64,000 nucleotides of DNA. Origin: Candidatus Muiribacterium halophilum (GTDB lineage: Bacteria > Muiribacteriota > Muiribacteriia > Muiribacteriales > Muiribacteriaceae). A program made the translations under genes and the position numbers. The stretch spans positions 27,467-91,466 of the forward strand of contig PKTG01000085.1 of assembly GCA_002869225.1 (NCBI GenBank), read 5' to 3'. Shown in pieces: positions 10,775-21,300 of this stretch; position 1 is the stretch's first letter, and every line of letters starts with the position of its first letter. A model generated the notes under the pieces. That model ran no database searches and was not told where the DNA came from. It saw only the letters and a list, made by a program, of their open reading frames with translations.

Positions 10775-13219
10775 TCAATGAACAGAGACCTTAGTATTGA
10801 CCATTTCCTTTTGTATAATAAATGTAAATAATTTTTCTGCTACATATTCATTACCAAAACCAGTAAGATGTCCATCAGCTAAAAAGATATTTTTAAAATC
10901 GTACTTCTTATCTTTATTTTCAGTCCCAAATATTTTATATATATCAAGAAAGTTAACAGAATCGTCTTCTTTTTTTAACAATCTCATCTCAGGGATCTTG
11001 GCCTGAAGATAATTCAAAAAGATAACTTTTACTTTTTTTTCTTTGCATAACTCGTTTATCGCTTTCAGATCAGAATACAGTGACATGTCTATATCTTTTT
11101 TTTGTATGTCGTCTTCAATTTTTTCAGGCTCAAATATCTTTGGTTTCATAGTCTTTCCTTTTGATCTGCTTAATATTGAATTTACATCATACCTAGCCAT
11201 TAAAGATGAATGATCCCTTAATATTCGTTCTATCTTTTCTTTTTCTCCTAAGAGACCAAGATTAAGTACTATCAGATTCAAAATTCCATCATCTTTTTGT
11301 AAATTAAAAGCTTTTTCTAAATAATAAGAGGATTGTTTAAGGTATTCTTTTTTTTCCGAATCGATGAAAAGATATCTATAGATGATTCCAAGATTTGCAT
11401 AAAGATCAAAAGAAGGATATCTTTTAATAGCTTTTTTATGAAAATCTAACGCGTGTTCTATATCAACCTTAACTCTGGTAAATATCATCTTTTTTAAAGC
11501 AGTTGACTTAAATATATAGAAGATCTCATCATCAAATAGAGATATTGCTTTTGAAGAAATTCTTTCCAATTCACTAGCTGACGATGGTCTTTCATCAAGT
11601 ACATCTATGAATAATATTGAGCATCTCAGGAAAATGTTTACTTTTGAATCTTTATTCGATTTATTGATATTATCTTTTAAAATATTATATAACTTCTTTG
11701 AATATTTTTTATTTCTTCCTGACAGATTAAGATATTCTGATAGTATCTTATTATATAACTCAAGATCATCTGGAAACAATTCGGTCAAACTTATATAGAT
11801 ATCAAGGACATTTTTAAAATCTGATTCTTTGTTGTTTTGTATTAACTTCAAAGCATAAAAATAAAGATACTTTTTAAGCTCAGGATAAAGCGCGGAATAT
11901 TCCTTAATTTCGGATAAAATTTTCTGATTTATTCTCTCTAGTTCGTTTTTATAAAAAGGAACAAACAACCAAGGATTTCCAATACTATAAAACTTATAAA
12001 GAGCATCAATATCACTTTGCAGATAAAGACTGAACAAATAACCTTCAAACAAATCTCTGCTGATCTTACTATGATTTTTCATTTTTAATATCAGACAATT
12101 AAGTCGATAGAAATTAAGATATATATCTCCACCCATATATTTGAGAGTTTCATTATTATTAGGATATTTTATCCTATTTAAAAGTTTACTACTTTCTAAT
12201 AGATCAAACATTATTTTTGAATCTTTTGTTTCTGAACCTTTCAAATGCTTTTCTTTAAAAACAAGGGTTTCCATTTCACTAAAATACCTTGAGAACCTTT
12301 TGTCTTCATCGTATTTTCCAGCTAAATCTATCCATTTTTCTCCAAGACTTTCATAACCAAGATAATAATACAGAAAACCTCTATATAGAAACATTGAGAT
12401 ATCATCATCTCTTTTAAGCGATATTTCAAGAGCTTCCTTAAACATATTATTTCTAATACGATTATCTATGAGAACCAGATCATAAAGCACACTCTTAAAG
12501 CCCAGATCGTCTCGTATTAGATTGGATCTATTTTTTATGCTATCTAACCATAGATCGATTATCTGTTTTTCTTTTGGGCTTAACCTATCATTATTTTTTA
12601 ACGATGTTATAAAATCTTTGTCTTTTATTCCGTCTATTTTCTTATCATAGAGTCTTAAAAGAATATTTCCATGTTTATTTACCTTTATATCTTTAGGGTA
12701 GATTTTCTTCACATAATCTTTAGGAATAAAATACTTCTGAAACTTTTTTTGAATTGAGTTATATACAATATAAAGGAATCTAAAAGTCTTAATCTTTAAC
12801 AAATAATTTAATAAATGTATATCTTTTCTCTTTGTAGCAGATACTGATTTATTCCAGAAATTATTGATACCTATCTGAACTGTTATTAATTCTGGAGGAT
12901 CATCTTCTATCACTTTCCTTATCTTACCAAGCACAGCTGAACTGTTGATCCCGGGCTCGCCATGATTCTCCACTTTTTTAGCATCTATCATCTCATTTAA
13001 TATAGAGGGATAGTCATCTCCTCTATCAACTCCAAGACCGTATACAAAAGAGTCCCCAAAACAAACGACATCTGGTCTTGTTTTTTCATTTGTTGTCTTT
13101 CTGTTTGAAACATTTATAAAAGAAAATATATTGAGAAACGACTCAAAAAATAAAAAAATGAAAAGAAGAGAAAGAAGTATTACTTTTAATTTAGATAATA
13201 ATATTTTATTTTTTTTCAT
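10775..13219 (-). CDS. SGNH hydrolase-like protein with large helical-repeat insertion (paralog 2)
   Basis: 'CFGDSFVYGLGVDRGDDYPS', 'VQIGINNFW', 'FLADGHLTGFGNEYVA'; collinear with paralog 1. Confidence 0.8.
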   Translation of the reverse strand: MKKNKILLSKLKVILLSLLFIFLFFESFLNIFSFINVSNRKTTNEKTRPDVVCFGDSFVYGLGVDRGDDYPSILNEMIDAKKVENHGEPGINSSAVLGKIRKVIEDDPPELITVQIGINNFWNKSVSATKRKDIHLLNYLLKIKTFRFLYIVYNSIQKKFQKYFIPKDYVKKIYPKDIKVNKHGNILLRLYDKKIDGIKDKDFITSLKNNDRLSPKEKQIIDLWLDSIKNRSNLIRDDLGFKSVLYDLVLIDNRIRNNMFKEALEISLKRDDDISMFLYRGFLYYYLGYESLGEKWIDLAGKYDEDKRFSRYFSEMETLVFKEKHLKGSETKDSKIMFDLLESSKLLNRIKYPNNNETLKYMGGDIYLNFYRLNCLILKMKNHSKISRDLFEGYLFSLYLQSDIDALYKFYSIGNPWLFVPFYKNELERINQKILSEIKEYSALYPELKKYLYFYALKLIQNNKESDFKNVLDIYISLTELFPDDLELYNKILSEYLNLSGRNKKYSKKLYNILKDNINKSNKDSKVNIFLRCSILFIDVLDERPSSASELERISSKAISLFDDEIFYIFKSTALKKMIFTRVKVDIEHALDFHKKAIKRYPSFDLYANLGIIYRYLFIDSEKKEYLKQSSYYLEKAFNLQKDDGILNLIVLNLGLLGEKEKIERILRDHSSLMARYDVNSILSRSKGKTMKPKIFEPEKIEDDIQKKDIDMSLYSDLKAINELCKEKKVKVIFLNYLQAKIPEMRLLKKEDDSVNFLDIYKIFGTENKDKKYDFKNIFLADGHLTGFGNEYVAEKLFTFIIQKEMVNTKVSVH

Positions 13220-15068
13220 CTTTCAGCCAATCATCCTGTTTGAATCTTTCTATGATAAGATTCGCAGTATATATATTTCCTTTTTTTGATAGATGTCTGT
13301 CTTTAAGAAAGATCTCATTATTCATAATCAACCCGGCATCAATGTTTCTTTTAAAAAAAGTATATATATCAAGAATATTTATATTACTATTATTTAAAAG
13401 ATATCGGTATTCTATTAAATCTTTAAATGGATAATTAAGAAACAACAGTTTTACCTTTTTCTTTTTACATAGGTCTATAATACTATAAATATATTTTAAA
13501 AACTCCGAATCCAGGTCTTTTTTTGAAAACATCTCTTTTAAATGTTTACTACCCAATACATCAGGATCAAATCTTCTGGCTTGTGTTAGATAATAATCAA
13601 TTTCCTCTTTTCTATTATGATCTTTCAAAAAGCGTTTTAACTCTTCTAAATCTTTAGTCCATATAAGATCAGTCAGCATTCCATTAAAAGCAATATTATT
13701 TTAATTATCAGCCTCAAGTATTTTGTTAAAATAAAAAATGGATTCTTCTAGATATTTTTTTTCCTTTGTCTGAATAAAAAGCATTCGATTGATAAAAGCT
13801 AGTTTTTTTTCAATATCAAAGTTATATGAATATATCAATCCATTTTTTAATATCTGAATTAATTCTTTTACATCTTTTAAATTTCCAGAGTTAAACGCAT
13901 AATATCCTATTTCAGAATAATTCTTATAAAAAACTGGTTCTTTTGGATTTCTTTTAATAGATTCAGTCAGGAAATCAAGGACATATTGTATATTTTCCTT
14001 TCCATTTATTCCCATGAAAGTAAGCATTTGAGCTTTGACCTTTCTTAGTATCAGCTGATTATTTTGATCATCTGTATTTATCGAGACTATATCGTTTAGA
14101 TATTTATTATAACGGCTAATAAAATACTTATATTTCTGATAGTATCTTGTTAAAAACAATTGATAAAGTTCTTTATGATGTTTAAATAATCTCATACTTT
14201 TATAAAAAATCACTAACTCACTTTTTATATCGGTTTTAAAATTGAGATAAACCCATTTATATATTGTATATTTTATATTATTATTATATTCCGGATTTTC
14301 TTTTACTATAGTTTCTGGAGAATTCAATATGTCGTTCAAAATTTTTTTTAATATTTGTTCGTTATCCGAGCTTTTTTCACTAACGTTTATCCTAAACAAA
14401 TAATCTTTTGAACAATCAAGCTCAATATATTTAAAAAATATCCTTAAAATTTCCATTTTCTTTGTATGATCTTCAGATCCTAAATTTTTTTTCAAGAAAT
14501 TTAAATCTTTTCTGAATTGTTCAGCTTCACCTTTTTCGTACTTAAACATATATTTTGTTTCTTTTTCTTTTGATATAGTCTTTTTGTCTTCTTTTTCTCT
14601 AAACATTAATCCTTTTTTTACAGTCAATAATCGAATAAGTTTAAATATTCTAATATTGTATAAAATATCACCTATCGAATCTTTAATACTTTTGTCACTT
14701 CCATCATTGTATATTTTCCTGTTCCAATTATCATTAGCTCCAGTCTGAACTATTATGATTTCTGGTTTGTTTTTAGATATTTTCTGAACGATCTTTTGGT
14801 AAATACTACTTGTGTTTGCTCCAGGTTCTCCAAAATTTTTGACCTGATATCCTTTGAGTCTATCACCTAGTAAAGATGGATAATCTTCACCTCGCCTTAC
14901 ACCGGTACCATATACATATGAATCTCCAAAACACATTACTGTCTCTGCTTCTTCTGAGACATCCTTTGAGAATCTGTTGCTACCCAGATATCCAATTAAT
15001 CTAAGAGACCCTTCAAATAATATGAGAATAAAAAGAGTACCGATTATAAAAACAATAAATCTCTTCAA
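13206..15068 (-). pseudogene. SGNH hydrolase-like protein (paralog 3) interrupted by in-frame TAA at 13701-13703
   Basis: 455 aa N-part ('CFGDSYVYGTGVRRGEDYPS','VQTGANDNW') and 157 aa C-part ('FLKDRHLSKKGN') are in the same frame: ...KILEADN*NNIAFNGMLTDLIW... Confidence 0.8.
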
Positions 15069-16747
15069 TACTTTTCCTCGATAATGTTGTTGCCTAATAC
15101 TAAAACATCCAGTCCGGTCTTTTTAAAACAATTATAAGCATCTTCCGGTGAGCAGACTATTGGTTCATTATTATCGTTAAATGAAGTGTTTATGACAAAT
15201 GGCACATTAGTCTTCTCAAAAAATCTTTTTATAAGACGATAATACTTACCATCACGTTTTTCGTTTACTCCCTGATATCTTGAAGAGCCATCTATATGTA
15301 CTGCTGATGGTGCAATATTTTTGAAGTCTTCATTAGCATTTCCAGTAAAAAGCATAAACTGATTTTTATTTTTTGAATTAAAGACATCGTTGATCTTTTC
15401 TTCCATTATACTAACACCATATGGTCTGAACCATTCTCGATGTTTCACTTTTGAATTCAAAATATCCTTCATATCCTTGACTCTTGCATCTGCTAGAATA
15501 CTTCTATGACCAAGAGCTCTAGGTCCAAACTCCATAGCTCCCTGAAACCATCCAACGATCTTACCTTCCTGTAATAGAGAAGAGACTTTTTCAATAACCT
15601 CTGATTCTGTACATTCAACATATTTTATGTTATTTTTTATTAGAAATCCTCTGATATTTTCATCAGAATAGTCTGGTCCGAGAAAAGCGTTTTCCATAAC
15701 ATATTCAAAGGGTCTATCATTTAACTCATTATATAGATATACAGCCGCACCTAAAGCTCCCCCCGCATCTCCTGCAGCAGGTTGTACAAACATATTCTCA
15801 ATCTGAGTATCTTTAAGTATCCTTGAGTTCATAACACAGTTTAAAAAAACTCCACCGGCCACACAAAGATTACTGTTTCCATGTCTTTCATAAGTCTTAT
15901 TAACTATATTTATCATTATCTTCTCAGTTATTAACTGTAAAGAAGCTGCCATATCATAATGACGACTTTCTAAAGTATCTTTTGACTTAGCCATCTGTCC
16001 AAATCTTTTTTCAAATCTTTTTGTAAACATCATATTGCCACTGTTGAAATCAAAATATCTCTGATCTATTCTAAATGATCCATCATCCTGAATACTTATT
16101 ATTTCTAACATATCATCAATATACGAAGGTTTTCCAAGATCTCCTAGAGCCATCACCTTTCCCTCTCCCCCATTAGCTCTAAAACCACAATATGTAGTAA
16201 TAGCTGAATATAAAAGCCCTAGAGAATCCGGATGACCTATTGTTTTCTCAATCTTTATATCTTTTCCTTTTCCAATACCAATAGAGAGAGAATCTAATTC
16301 GCCTATACCATCGCAAGTTATTATCGAAGCCTGATCAAATCCCGATAATAAGAAAGCAGATGCAGCATGTGAAAGATGATGAATTGAAAAATACACCTTT
16401 CCTTTATATCCAGTCTTTTCCTGCATTATCGATGGAAAGACTAGTCTTTCACCAAGATATCTCGGAATTATCTCATGAAACCTTCTATAAGAAAAAGGCC
16501 ATGAGGATATAAGTGAACTTAAAGTCCTCCAGAATTTAAGGAAAGGCTTCTCATAAAAAACTACAGCATCTACTTCATCTATAGTAATATTCAAAGAATC
16601 AAGACAAAATCTTATTGAATTCTCAGGAAAGACATCACTTTTTTTTCTTCTATCAAACCTTTCCTCCTGTGCAGCAAAAATCTTATCATCAGATACTATA
16701 CAGGCTGAAGAGTCATGATAATAACATGATATACCTATGATGTACAT
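15065..16747 (-). CDS. NodU/SxtN-type O-carbamoyltransferase
   Basis: MYIIGISCYYHDSSACIV...; 'LCVAGGVFLNCVMNSRI', 'FGPRALGHRSILADAR'; start placed at ATG 16747 rather than the ORF-track 16783. Confidence 0.92.
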   Translation of the reverse strand: MYIIGISCYYHDSSACIVSDDKIFAAQEERFDRRKKSDVFPENSIRFCLDSLNITIDEVDAVVFYEKPFLKFWRTLSSLISSWPFSYRRFHEIIPRYLGERLVFPSIMQEKTGYKGKVYFSIHHLSHAASAFLLSGFDQASIITCDGIGELDSLSIGIGKGKDIKIEKTIGHPDSLGLLYSAITTYCGFRANGGEGKVMALGDLGKPSYIDDMLEIISIQDDGSFRIDQRYFDFNSGNMMFTKRFEKRFGQMAKSKDTLESRHYDMAASLQLITEKIMINIVNKTYERHGNSNLCVAGGVFLNCVMNSRILKDTQIENMFVQPAAGDAGGALGAAVYLYNELNDRPFEYVMENAFLGPDYSDENIRGFLIKNNIKYVECTESEVIEKVSSLLQEGKIVGWFQGAMEFGPRALGHRSILADARVKDMKDILNSKVKHREWFRPYGVSIMEEKINDVFNSKNKNQFMLFTGNANEDFKNIAPSAVHIDGSSRYQGVNEKRDGKYYRLIKRFFEKTNVPFVINTSFNDNNEPIVCSPEDAYNCFKKTGLDVLVLGNNIIEEKY

Positions 16748-16784
16748 ATATAACTCCAATACTGTAGTTGTTTCCCATCGCAAA

Positions 16785-17033
16785 CAAGTTATTGCTAAAA
16801 CGTTGTTTTACCAAGTTATTTATTCTCCGAATCAAGTTATTGATGCTATGCATCAAATGATTTTGGTTTTCAACCAAACGTCTCGGTTTTATTTAAATCA
16901 AAACCGTAATTGTCAATTGCTCCTAAGTTTTTACTGTTCCCTGTTTCACTGTTCTAAATCAGTTTAGCAACTTTACCCGGTAGCTTTCTACCTTTTATGT
17001 GGCTTTAGCCACTTTTACGTTCGCTAAGCGAAC
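16785..17033. repeat. Array of small, sequence-unrelated hairpins plus three CAAGTTATT direct repeats
   Basis: TAAAACgttGTTTTA (16796), TTGATGCtatGCATCAA (16840), TTTGGTTttcAACCAAA (16862), CGGTTTT-N9-AAAACCG (16884), GGTAGctttCTACC (16979), GTGGCTttAGCCAC (16999), GTTCGCtaaGCGAAC (17019); CAAGTTATT at 16785, 16812, 16833. Confidence 0.75.
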
Positions 17034-17151
17034 TTTTTATTGAATCACGACTACTGAACATCGACTCAGTTATTACCCGTTTCGCTTCACGCTTCACGTA
17101 ACCTGTCCGTCCTAACGTCTAAACGTGCTTCATCAATGTCTCAACGTTATC

Positions 17152-17313
17152 TTACATCCCTGCATAAATAAAGGTCATAATAGCTGTTGGTCCTAATATA
17201 AAGACCAGAATTCCTAAAAAGATCAGAAATAAGATAATAGGAGCAAAAAAATACACCTTATGTTTTTTTATAAGCTGTATAGATTCTTTAAACATATATA
17301 TTAGTTTTTTCAT
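17152..17313 (-). CDS. 53-aa DUF5989-like small membrane protein
   Basis: Not in the ORF track (<60 aa). Translation: MKKLIYMFKESIQLIKKHKVYFFAPIILFLIFLGILVFILGPTAIMTFIYAGM*; overlaps the upstream ORF as ATGA; resembles DUF5989 proteins found beside carbamoyltransferases. Confidence 0.75.
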   Translation of the reverse strand: MKKLIYMFKESIQLIKKHKVYFFAPIILFLIFLGILVFILGPTAIMTFIYAGM

Positions 17314-17522
17314 GATGCGTTCTCCAGGTCGATTCTTTCATCAAATTCTTTAAATCCTCTTTTTTTGTCTGAAAATAAAAGTATTATCTTAAAAAAAGGA
17401 ATAAAAAGAAAATATGTGATAAACAATATTATAGTCAATAATATTTTTTGAAATATTATATATGATATAAATAATGCTATTTTTTTTATGAATTTAAAAA
17501 AATTTTTTAAAACATCTTTCAT
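17310..17522 (-). CDS. Small membrane protein, possible short SxtJ-like protein
   Basis: 70 aa, TM-rich; position next to DUF5989-like and carbamoyltransferase genes; 'ILLTIILFITYFLFIPFFKIILLFSDKKRGF'. Confidence 0.55.
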   Translation of the reverse strand: MKDVLKNFFKFIKKIALFISYIIFQKILLTIILFITYFLFIPFFKIILLFSDKKRGFKEFDERIDLENAS

Positions 17523-17572
17523 ATTTAAATGGTACGTTTATTTGACTAAGCTGTCAATGATTAAAAATAGTA

Positions 17573-19366
17573 TTATTTACTGACTAGTTCAGCATAAGTA
17601 TTGCTATCACGTAATAGTTCGTCATGCGTTCCTATGGCTTCAACTTCACCTTCATCAAGCACTATTATTCTATCCGCTTTCTGAGCTGTAGATATTCTAT
17701 GAGTTACTATAATACATGTCACATCAGGTAATTCTTTAAAAAGATCTTCCCAGAACATAACCTCGTTTTCTGCATCAAGTGCTGATGTCACATCATCCAT
17801 AAGAAGAATGTCTGGCCTTCCACAAATCGCTCTAGCTATTGAAAGCCTCTGTTTCTGACCTCCAGATAGACCAATACCCTTCTGACCTATCTTTTCTTCG
17901 AATTTTTTTGGGAGTTGATCCACTTCATCATAAAACTGTGCAATTTTCGTTGACTGAATTATCCAATCCTGTTCAAATTCTCTCCAGAAGTCTATATTAG
18001 TGTTTACACTCTCTGAAAATATTGTAGGAAGCTGCTGGATAAAACCTATTCTTGATCTATAGCTTTCCTTGCTTATATCTTTTTTATCTATACCGTTAAA
18101 AAGAACTTTCCCTTCTTCAGCCTCATATATTCCCGCTATAAGATTCAAAAGAGTTGTCTTTCCTGAACCTATCTTTCCAACTACAGCTATCTTCTCGCCG
18201 TTTTTTAATGTAAATGATATATCCTCAAGAGCAAACTCCTTTACATCCTTATTTTCAGATTCTATCGGATATTTAAAACAGACATCTCTTAAACATAACT
18301 CGTTTATCTTTTCAATTTTTTAATCACCACTCTTATAATCAGGGGTATCCTGTTCAAACTCTCTCATATCCTCAAGTCTGTCAATCGTAACAAAAGCCTG
18401 TGTACCTGTTACAAAAAGCTGAGGAATATCTATTATAGGCCATACTATCATTCCAAGATATGCAAAAAACGCTATATAACTACCTAAAGTCAGACTGCCA
18501 TTTATAACCATTATTCCACCAAAAAGAAGGACCATCACCTGCCCAAGGTAATTTAAAAATTAAAAATATATATGAAACATACCTTCTATCGTGACAACAT
18601 CTATTTCAACTTTTTTCCTTTTTTCAAGACTTTCTGCAAAGATATCTTCCTGAAATCTTTGAGCATTAAAAGATTTTACTATTTGAATACCTGAATAAAC
18701 TGATTCCAGAAAATCATTGGTCTCGGAAACAGCTTTCTGTCTTAATGAGAATCTTTTTTCCACTTTTGATTCTAATTTAAAGAAAAGAAGCATCATAAGA
18801 TGAAGTGGTATTATCGAAAGTAATGCCAGTTTCCAGTTAAGGAAAAACATACTTATCAGACAGAATATTATTACACATGTCGAATTGACAGCTCTAAATA
18901 TTCCCGAACATAAAAACCACGATATACCCGGTGGATTGGTCTTGAGATCCTCTGTAAGTCTGGTAGCAATATCTCCTGTCCTGAACTTAAGAAAGAATCT
19001 ATAACTCTTCTCAAGGATTATCTTAAAATATTTTTTCCTTAAGGACATCTCAAAGTTCATGTTCATCCTTCCGCGCATAAAAGGATAAAAGTTTGTGATC
19101 CAGGTTATTATACCTAATCCAAATATTAAAAAAAGAAGTCTATTCCTCTCGTTTATAATAGCATTCATATCCAGTTTTCCATCAGCAAAAAGATGCAGAT
19201 TTTTCATCAGTGTATCGATAACATATTTAAATAAAAGAGGATGCACCGTAGATACAGCTGTTGAAAGTATTGTCATAAATAGCATGAAGAGTACCATTGC
19301 TTTATGTTCTCTATATCTTTTTAAGATCCATTTGAAATAAAAGGAAGTTGGTCTTTTTCTCTTCAT
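17573..19366 (-). pseudogene. ABC exporter (TMD-NBD), second subunit, with two in-frame TAA stops
   Basis: Pieces 19366-18560, 18538-18320 and 18148-17573 are all in one frame: ...GMFHIYF*FLNYLGQVMVLLFGG...DYKSGD*KIEKINELCLRDVCFKYP...GKIGSGKTTLLNLIAG...LSGGQKQRLSIARA. Confidence 0.85.
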
Positions 19367-21126
19367 AACGCCTCCCCTGCTCTTACATGTTGAATACTAT
19401 GGAGTTTAGAATATAAACCACCTTTTTCAACAAGTTCATCATGTTTTCCATCCTCTACTATCTTTCCATCTTCAAAAACGAGTATTCTGTCAGCGTTTCT
19501 TATCGTTATAAGTCTATGCGCTATTATTATTGCTGTTCTTCCATCCATAAGTCTCTGCAAAGCTGACTGAAGCATATTTTCTGTTATGACATCAACAGAA
19601 CTCGTAGCTTCATCAAGAATAAGTATATCCGGGTCCTTGACAAGTGCTCGGGTAAAAGAGATGAGTTGTCTTTCACCCATCGAAAGGTTTGAGCCACCTT
19701 CGGATAATTTTGTATTATATCCATCAGGTTTCTTCATTATTGTCTCATGTGAACCTAATCTTTTCGCAGCCTGAATCACTTTATCATCCTTTATAAAAGG
19801 ATTAAACGCCTTAAGATTCTCCATTATAGTGCCAGGAAAAAGATGTACATCCTGAAGTACAAGACCTATATCCTTTCTCCAGTTTTCAAGTGAATATCTT
19901 TTAATATTTGAATCATCTACAAGTATTTCACCTTTTATTGGGTCATAGAACCTTAGAAGAAGATTAATAAGTGTTGTCTTTCCTGATCCAGAAGGTCCTA
20001 CAATTGCTATATGCTGACCTTTTCTTATAGTAAGGTCTATATCCTCAAGCACAGTCTCCTTATCATATGCAAATGATATATCCTTAAATTCTAGTTTTTC
20101 CCTAAGCGATACACTTTCATCGTTCTTACTATCATCAATAACATCAGAGGGAGTATCAAGAATATTAAACAATCTGGAACCCGCGGCAAGAGACGTCTGT
20201 ACCTGCGAAAGAACCATGATAAGATTCCTTAAAGGCCAGAAGAACTGTCTTAAAAGCTCGATAAACATGACCAGAGTCCCAATTGACATATCACCATCAA
20301 ATATCTTCTTAGTACCGTATACAAATATAACTATCATTGAGACTGTTTCGGATATAAAAGAAAAGAAAGACCAGAAGATTATATAATCAATAAACAATCC
20401 TTTTTTCTCATATTTATATTTTTGTTTTGAATAATATTCAAGCATCTCGATAGCAGCGTTCTTTTTAGAAAAAAGCTGCAGTATAGGGATTCCCTGAACG
20501 TATTCCGTTATGTATCCTGAAAGGTCACTGTTTTTCTTTCTTACCATCCACCAAATTCTTCTTATATAGTTCATATAAAAATAAAAGATAGTAAATAAGA
20601 CCGGCATCGCAAAACATATAAGAAGCCCAAGCTGCGGTTGTTCTCGGAATATTATAAAAAGTATACCAAAGAGCATAAGTCCACTTGTAAGGAGCGTCAT
20701 AGCCGACTGTGTGAACATTATTTTAAGCTGTTCTGTATCTGATTCCGTTCTAGACATCAGTCTTCCCGGCTGATTTTTATCAAAGAAAGACATCCCATTC
20801 TCGATTATATGATTAAATAGTCCTTTTTTTATATCTGTAATAATATTCACTCCCATTGTAGCGAGATTGATTATCTGAAGATATGCCACGGATGCTCCGA
20901 TAACAAGACATGCTATAAATATCAACGCTGACATAACAGCCATATGAAGATCGGAAGCTGGTATAGCTTTATCTATTATATGTCTTAATATCACAGGTCT
21001 TGCCAAATGTGTTCCTGATATAATAAATGCAGCAAAAGATCCAAATATCAACCTTTTCTTCTCAGAAAGAAAAAAAGGGAGCAACCTGAAAAAGACTGAT
21101 ACATTTTTTTTTGTTTTAACCAACAT
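19363..21126 (-). CDS. ABC exporter (TMD-NBD fusion), first subunit
   Basis: Walker A 'GPSGSGKTT', signature 'LSMGERQLISFTRAL', Walker B 'DILILDEATSSVD'. Confidence 0.93.
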   Translation of the reverse strand: MLVKTKKNVSVFFRLLPFFLSEKKRLIFGSFAAFIISGTHLARPVILRHIIDKAIPASDLHMAVMSALIFIACLVIGASVAYLQIINLATMGVNIITDIKKGLFNHIIENGMSFFDKNQPGRLMSRTESDTEQLKIMFTQSAMTLLTSGLMLFGILFIIFREQPQLGLLICFAMPVLFTIFYFYMNYIRRIWWMVRKKNSDLSGYITEYVQGIPILQLFSKKNAAIEMLEYYSKQKYKYEKKGLFIDYIIFWSFFSFISETVSMIVIFVYGTKKIFDGDMSIGTLVMFIELLRQFFWPLRNLIMVLSQVQTSLAAGSRLFNILDTPSDVIDDSKNDESVSLREKLEFKDISFAYDKETVLEDIDLTIRKGQHIAIVGPSGSGKTTLINLLLRFYDPIKGEILVDDSNIKRYSLENWRKDIGLVLQDVHLFPGTIMENLKAFNPFIKDDKVIQAAKRLGSHETIMKKPDGYNTKLSEGGSNLSMGERQLISFTRALVKDPDILILDEATSSVDVITENMLQSALQRLMDGRTAIIIAHRLITIRNADRILVFEDGKIVEDGKHDELVEKGGLYSKLHSIQHVRAGEAL

Positions 21127-21300
21127 TATCTTTTTTCTCCTGCATTCTACTATGCTTAATTATTACAAGTCCTTTAAACCATAGTCAAGGTCTCAAGCAA
21201 TATAAAAAAATATTACTTTTACAATATAACGATTCCCTCCCCTTTTTTGTTTGGAATTTATTTCCGATAAAAGAATAAAATATATAAACAGGAGAATTTA

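Noticed and set aside
17310-17522. Toxin of a small toxin/antitoxin pair with the 53-aa protein
   Set aside because: Context beside the carbamoyltransferase and resemblance to SxtJ/DUF5989 partners is a better explanation.
21130-21300. Purine riboswitch upstream of the AzgA permease
   Set aside because: Could not find the conserved purine-riboswitch core in the leader.
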